From Candidatus Aenigmatarchaeota archaeon (GTDB lineage: Archaea > Aenigmatarchaeota > Aenigmatarchaeia > QMZP01), in the NCBI GenBank assembly GCA_030672885.1, contig DAOVFN010000027.1, positions 1 to 7,726 on the forward strand: a DNA stretch of 7,726 nt, written 5' to 3'. Positions 4,834-7,726 of the stretch are shown here, in pieces. Within the stretch, counting starts at the first letter, position 1. Each line of letters begins with the position of its first letter. The notes beneath the pieces are model-generated. The model saw only the letters and a list, made by a program, of their open reading frames with translations, was not told the DNA's origin and made no database searches. Both the position numbers and the translations under genes were made by a program.

Positions 4834-5109
4834 CTAGGCATCCTTTTCGCGCACCTTTTTCTTTAGCATGTTTTTTGTGCAGGATGGGCATAAATTTCCA
4901 CCGAACATTCTGGAGGGAACCTTTTTGCTCTTGGCCATCTTCTTCATCCGGTCGCCCCTTTCGCTGGCCACCCCATGGAGCAGCCCACCGCATATCGCGC
5001 ATTTTGCCTGCGAGGGCCTCCTCTTCAGATAATGGATTACCGATGCCCCTCCGGGAACCTTCTTCTTTATTCTTCTGAATGACCTTGATCTGAGAGATGG
5101 TCTTGGCAT
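4834..5109 (-). CDS. rpl34e: Ribosomal protein eL34 (L34e)
   Basis: A 91-residue basic protein of normal archaeal length. The N-terminus MPRPSLRSRSFRRIKKKVPGG is the typical eL34 opening. Two CxxC pairs, CAIC (37/40) and CPSC (74/77), form the zinc site known in eL34 proteins, and HYLKRRPSQAKCAICG and the final basic helix are also family-like. It is a component of the large ribosomal subunit. The start follows AAGGTGATT a few bases upstream, with a TATA box further out. It is directly followed by eL14; in many archaea a cytidylate or adenylate kinase gene lies between the two, and it is missing here. Confidence 0.95.
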   Translation of the reverse strand: MPRPSLRSRSFRRIKKKVPGGASVIHYLKRRPSQAKCAICGGLLHGVASERGDRMKKMAKSKKVPSRMFGGNLCPSCTKNMLKKKVREKDA

Positions 5110-5139
5110 ATAATCACCTTGTATGTTGATGTTGTCTTT

Positions 5140-5151
5140 GTTATTTAAGTG
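5140..5151 (-). promoter_or_regulatory. TATA box of the eL34-eL14 operon
   Basis: On the minus strand CACTTAAATAAC is centred near 5145. A start about 25 bases downstream (near 5120) leaves a leader of roughly 10 nt that is mostly the Shine-Dalgarno AAGGTGATT (5112-5120). Confidence 0.5.
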
Positions 5152-5174
5152 TTTATCCCATCAAATACTGTTTT

Positions 5175-6413
5175 TTAACGTTTCCGAGGGGGGCAGTGAG
5201 CGAAGTCAGCCAGCCGTCCCTGCCTGAGGATTCTGCTCATTTCCATGTAATCTCCCACAGGAAGCCTGAGCCCCGAATTTATGTGCTCAAGCGCCTCCTG
5301 TTTCGTACTGAACCCAGCAAAGGGCTGCCTGAATGCGTTGCGGACGTTCTCCAGTATCTGCCAGTTCCCGAGGGGGACAGTATAGCCCTCATAGACCTCC
5401 CTGAACACCACTACTCTGGCCTGTCTCTTTATCCCGGCCAGCCCCTCGGCCACGCCCAGCCTGCTTGCATAATAACCCCCTCCCTGCAGCTCTGCGTACC
5501 CCTTCCTTCCCTCATAGGGCTCGTATTCCTCCAGTATCTCTGGCTTCTTGAGTTGGGCGGTCCACATGGAGCCGGGGGCCCAGGCCTCGAAGTTCTCGAA
5601 CTCCCAGCTTCCCGGCATGAGCAGGACCTCGAAGCGGTTGTCCAGGAACTTGCTTGAGTACACCCTGAACTCGTTAATCTGCGGGTATTCCTTGAGCTTC
5701 ATTATGAGGTCGTCTGCCACCATGTTCTGGACAGCCACTATGCTCCACCTGGTGGGCACGAGCTTTCTGGATTCCTTTCTCCCGAGCACTCCCGAGGACA
5801 TTATGCTGGATATCCTGTATATGTCATGGCCTCGCTCATAGAGCATCACGCCTGCCTGTGCGGCCTTTATGTCGTCTCCGACTATGTAATCGATGCTCCT
5901 GGGAATGTGCGGGTTCTCGGCAAGCCTCATGTTCCGCAGCTCGGCGCTGGGGCCCATGGGCTGCACTATGTCAGAGAAGCTGACCCTGTAGACAGGCCTG
6001 CGTTTGAACGTGAGCTCGACATCGGTCGGCCTGTCTGACAGTGCAATCTCCTGGTTCTCAAGGATGTACCTGCTCCTGGACCCGACATCTTGGGCGACCC
6101 TGGCCCTGAGCAGCATGGAGCGCATGGCTATAAGCTCTGTATAGGGCATGCCGAACCATGCAGAGGGGTTGTCAATATTCTCTGTGTATTCCACTGCTGC
6201 AAGCGGGCCCGTGTTGACCCTCGGATATCCCATCCTGCCCACAAAGACAGATGTTGATGGGCCAAAGAAATCCAGGGAGATGTTCCTTACCTTGGGTTCC
6301 ACCATGAGCCTGGCCATGAGAGGGCAGTGCACCTGGCCGCACAGAGCCCTGCTGCCCTTGCACACCAGGCACATCCTGGCCGTCGATACCATGTTGTCTT
6401 CCTGCATTCTCAT
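5175..6413 (-). CDS. nre: Archaeal DNA repair protein Nre (COG1602)
   Basis: A 412-residue protein with clear Nre features: an N-terminal Cys cluster C15-x2-C18-x6-C25-x4-C30 (CLVCKGSRALCGQVHCP) and the core phrase FFGPSTSVFVGRMGYPRVNTGP (residues 49-70). Later conserved-looking blocks include VPTRWSIVAVQNMVADDL and GGYYASRLGVAEGLAGIKRQARVVVFREV. Nre proteins are known from haloarchaeal genetics to act in resistance to DNA damage together with PCNA through a C-terminal PIP motif. Here the C-terminus has QGRLADFA (398-405), matching Q-x-x-L-x-x-F but with Ala in place of the last aromatic residue. ATG 6413 fits a leaderless start from the TATA near 6446; Met3 (6407) and Met8 are alternatives. 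It is divergent from the Zn-ribbon/Hsp20 gene and upstream of the eL34 operon, which has its own promoter. Confidence 0.92.
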   Translation of the reverse strand: MRMQEDNMVSTARMCLVCKGSRALCGQVHCPLMARLMVEPKVRNISLDFFGPSTSVFVGRMGYPRVNTGPLAAVEYTENIDNPSAWFGMPYTELIAMRSMLLRARVAQDVGSRSRYILENQEIALSDRPTDVELTFKRRPVYRVSFSDIVQPMGPSAELRNMRLAENPHIPRSIDYIVGDDIKAAQAGVMLYERGHDIYRISSIMSSGVLGRKESRKLVPTRWSIVAVQNMVADDLIMKLKEYPQINEFRVYSSKFLDNRFEVLLMPGSWEFENFEAWAPGSMWTAQLKKPEILEEYEPYEGRKGYAELQGGGYYASRLGVAEGLAGIKRQARVVVFREVYEGYTVPLGNWQILENVRNAFRQPFAGFSTKQEALEHINSGLRLPVGDYMEMSRILRQGRLADFAHCPPRKR

Positions 6414-6440
6414 GCGGGGGCGCTTAACTGCTGCCCGCCC

Positions 6441-6452
6441 AAATATTTAAAC
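6441..6452 (-). promoter_or_regulatory. TATA box of nre
   Basis: GTTTAAATATTT on the minus strand, centred near 6446. The predicted start near 6420 is only a few bases before the ATG at 6413. It forms a divergent pair with the plus-strand box at 6464-6477. Confidence 0.55.
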
Positions 6453-6463
6453 CATTTCCTCGG

Positions 6464-6477
6464 TAAATATATAAATA
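6464..6477 (+). promoter_or_regulatory. TATA box of the Zn-ribbon/Hsp20 gene
   Basis: TAAATATATAAATA is centred near 6471. The A of the ATG at 6498 is 27 bp from the centre, so the transcript should be leaderless. Confidence 0.6.
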
Positions 6478-6497
6478 TCGGCGACAATGGTATTGAT

Positions 6498-7247
6498 ATG
6501 ATTTGCAGGAGATGCGGCAAGAAGGTTGACGGGGGCTGGCGCTTCTGTCCGAACTGTGGCTCAGCCCTGGAACATGCTGGAAAGTCACTCTTTGATGACA
6601 TGTTCTCCAGGTTCAGAAGGGAACTCAAGGAAACAGACAGGACTCTTGACAATGAATTCGAGGTCCTTGACCTCTCTCAGTTCTTCAGGTCACTTGGTCT
6701 CGGCATACCCTCCCGGACACATCCTGGCCCCCTAAAGGGCACACCCTTCCGGGCACAGGCATCCTCAGGGGCACACCCTGGCACCCTAAAGGGCACAGGG
6801 AGTCCCAGGGGCTCAGGATTCACAATAAAAATAACAAAGTATGGTGGAAAGCAGCCCAGTGTGGATGTCAAGACATCTGGGAACGTCAATCTCAGTGGGC
6901 TCAGGAAGGATATTGCAGAGGAGATGAGGAGCATGGGTATCAGGACCCCTGCCACATCTGGCCAGGCAGAGAAGCCCAGGACGACGGAGTCTCACCAGAA
7001 ACCCGCCAGGGTCACTGAAGAGCCCAAGACCCATGTGAGAAGCGTGGGCACCAGGTTGATGGTGGAGATGGAGCTCCCCAACGTAATATCCGAGGGCGAC
7101 ATAGGAATCAGCGAACTCGAGTCCTCTGTGGAAGTCCGGGCCCGTGCCGGGGACACTGCATATTTCAAGATAATAACAAAACCCGAGGGGTTCTCGGTCA
7201 CAACAAAGAGATTCGAGAAGGGAATGCTCCATCTGGAGTTCTCCTGA
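6498..7247 (+). CDS. Zn-ribbon protein with C-terminal Hsp20/alpha-crystallin-like domain
   Basis: A 249-residue three-part protein. Residues 1-21 form a short zinc ribbon (MICRRCGKK...FCPNCGSAL; Cys3/6 and 17/20). Residues 30-70 are a charged amphipathic helix region (LFDDMFSRFRRELKETD) running into LSQFFRSLGLG. Residues 71-100 are a Pro/Gly/Thr linker built from an imperfect 54-bp DNA repeat, followed by a beta-like stretch (GFTIKITKYGG). Residues 180-249 look like a compact Hsp20/ArsA-type beta-sandwich: MVEMELPNV, DIGISELESSVEVRA, AYFKIITKP and a final strand LHLEFS. It lacks the usual C-terminal I-x-I extension of oligomeric small heat-shock proteins, ending right after the last strand. 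A chaperone-like or protein-binding role is inferred. The start is fixed by TATA spacing; the in-frame extension upstream lies in the divergent promoter. Confidence 0.82.
   Translation: MICRRCGKKVDGGWRFCPNCGSALEHAGKSLFDDMFSRFRRELKETDRTLDNEFEVLDLSQFFRSLGLGIPSRTHPGPLKGTPFRAQASSGAHPGTLKGTGSPRGSGFTIKITKYGGKQPSVDVKTSGNVNLSGLRKDIAEEMRSMGIRTPATSGQAEKPRTTESHQKPARVTEEPKTHVRSVGTRLMVEMELPNVISEGDIGISELESSVEVRARAGDTAYFKIITKPEGFSVTTKRFEKGMLHLEFS
6709..6797 (+). repeat. Two imperfect copies of a 54-bp in-frame repeat
   Basis: 6718-6743 and 6772-6797 match at 24 of 26 bases at a spacing of exactly 54 bp (18 codons), and CCTC just upstream repeats at the same period. The copies encode HPGPLKGT and HPGTLKGT in the linker of the Zn-ribbon/Hsp20 protein. 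The core CCCTAAAGGG is itself palindromic. Confidence 0.75.
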
Positions 7248-7248
7248 T

Positions 7249-7258
7249 AATTTAAAGC
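7249..7258 (+). promoter_or_regulatory. TATA box of the small orphan gene
   Basis: AATTTAAAGC is centred near 7254, just after the preceding stop. The ATG at 7279 lies 25 bp from the centre, predicting a leaderless transcript and favouring it over the out-of-frame ATGs at 7272 and 7275. Confidence 0.55.
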
Positions 7259-7278
7259 TTATTCTTTGGTTATGATGC

Positions 7279-7476
7279 ATGGAGAAGAAAAACACCGTGC
7301 CCGAAGGGAGATATGTGATGTATTATATTGGCAGCACAGAAACCACCGCGGGGCCGAGGGATGTGTATGCCCAGGGCGACGGAAGGAAGTTCCTGAAACC
7401 GAACAATGTTATGATTGATTGTGAGAAGTTCGAGACAGACGACAGAGGAAGGTTTGTGATTAAGAAATATGTGTGA
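7279..7476 (+). CDS. Small uncharacterised protein (65 aa)
   Basis: I do not recognise a family. The protein is soluble and mixed-charge with no signal or membrane segment. It has a probable beta hairpin in GRYVMYYIGSTE, a glycine-rich middle (YAQGDGRKFLKPNN) and a strand-rich end (DDRGRFVIKKYV). It has a single Cys (residue 48) and no metal-binding pattern. Support for being real: a well-placed TATA box, a leaderless-style start like its neighbours, and an end that directly abuts the stop of a convergent gene. It lies 31 bp after the Zn-ribbon/Hsp20 gene, but the intervening promoter argues for separate transcription. Confidence 0.65.
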   Translation: MEKKNTVPEGRYVMYYIGSTETTAGPRDVYAQGDGRKFLKPNNVMIDCEKFETDDRGRFVIKKYV

Positions 7477-7726
7477 TTAATCCTTCCCGGCGCTGTCCAT
7501 GCATATCGTGCAGCCCTCTAATGAGGGGTACATCCTTCTGTGAAATTCGCAGGCCATACCCGAGGAGCGTATGAACCTGCAGACAGAGCAGAACTCTTTT
7601 GTGATCTCTTCCTGGGACAGCCTGCCGAGGGCAGCCCCTGACGCTATCGAATCAATCATCTCCATGAGCTTGGGTTCTCCTTCAAGGGATTCCATCCTTG
7701 AGCCCCTGAGCTTTCTTTTGTACTGG
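7477..7726 (-). CDS. C-terminal part of a Cys/His-rich protein, 5' end open at window edge
   Basis: The minus-strand frame has no stop from 7479 to the right edge. The first visible ATG is at 7695 (72 residues from there), but the frame continues upstream as QYKRKLRGSR, so the protein may be longer. The terminal half has a possible zinc site: Cys36 and Cys39 (CSVC), Cys49, His52 (CEFH) and a later CTIC pair (Cys62/65), numbered from that Met. The preceding part is a predicted helix (LMEMIDSIASGAALGRLSQEEITKEF). I do not recognise the family. No TATA box is visible at leaderless distance from the Met at 7695, which mildly favours a longer gene. Its stop TAA (7479-7477) directly abuts the stop of the 65-residue gene, with no bases between. 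Confidence 0.65.
   Translation of the reverse strand, partial: QYKRKLRGSRMESLEGEPKLMEMIDSIASGAALGRLSQEEITKEFCSVCRFIRSSGMACEFHRRMYPSLEGCTICMDSAGKD

Noticed and set aside
6327..6497. 57-residue in-frame extension of the Zn-ribbon/Hsp20 protein
   Set aside because: It runs through the divergent promoter and into nre; the zinc ribbon begins naturally at Met 6498, which is at leaderless distance from a strong TATA box.

Overview
This is an archaeal chromosomal segment. It carries ribosomal proteins eL34 and eL14, the archaeal pair of a COG2888 Zn-ribbon protein followed by elongation factor 1-beta, and the DNA-repair protein Nre. Almost every gene has a TATA box about 25 bp upstream of an ATG, giving leaderless or very short-leader transcripts. 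eL14 and eL34 are known to be missing from Halobacteria and Thermoplasmatales, so another euryarchaeal or DPANN-type lineage is more likely; I cannot place it more precisely. Most genes are GC-moderate (two hand-counted 60-nt blocks of Nre gave 57 and 62 percent G+C). The coiled-coil gene is lower (three blocks gave 42-52 percent), and the spacer before it is very AT-rich around 2160-2240.

Layout. 3-554 (+): C-terminal end of a membrane-anchored extracellular beta-rich protein. 598-1272 (+): PIG-L/LmbE-type deacetylase. 1317-1925 (+): rhomboid protease with a complete catalytic set. 1926-2602: long spacer with at least seven consecutive hairpins, a candidate structured RNA or complex leader. 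2603-3460 (+): unrecognised coiled-coil protein, followed by a strong UUCG-capped hairpin. 3536-3693: a 158-bp non-coding insertion with perfect 13-bp terminal inverted repeats and an exact 8-bp target duplication, i.e. a MITE. 3870-4321 (+): Zn-ribbon protein and EF-1beta, apparently one operon. 5109-4351 (-): eL34 then eL14, the latter with a long lysine-rich tail. 6413-5175 (-): Nre. 6498-7247 (+), divergent from Nre: Zn-ribbon plus Hsp20-like fusion. 7279-7476 (+): small orphan protein. 7726-7477 (-): C-terminal part of a Cys/His-rich protein running off the window edge.

How it fits together. 3870-6413 is information processing (translation and PCNA-linked repair). The left part is cell surface, membrane proteolysis and carbohydrate deacetylation. 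Between them, 1926-3830 looks like accessory DNA: an RNA-like structured spacer, an orphan coiled-coil gene that uniquely has a strong GGAG Shine-Dalgarno, and a small transposon. The coiled-coil gene with its structured leader is the best candidate for something undescribed; the MITE is the best-supported discovery.
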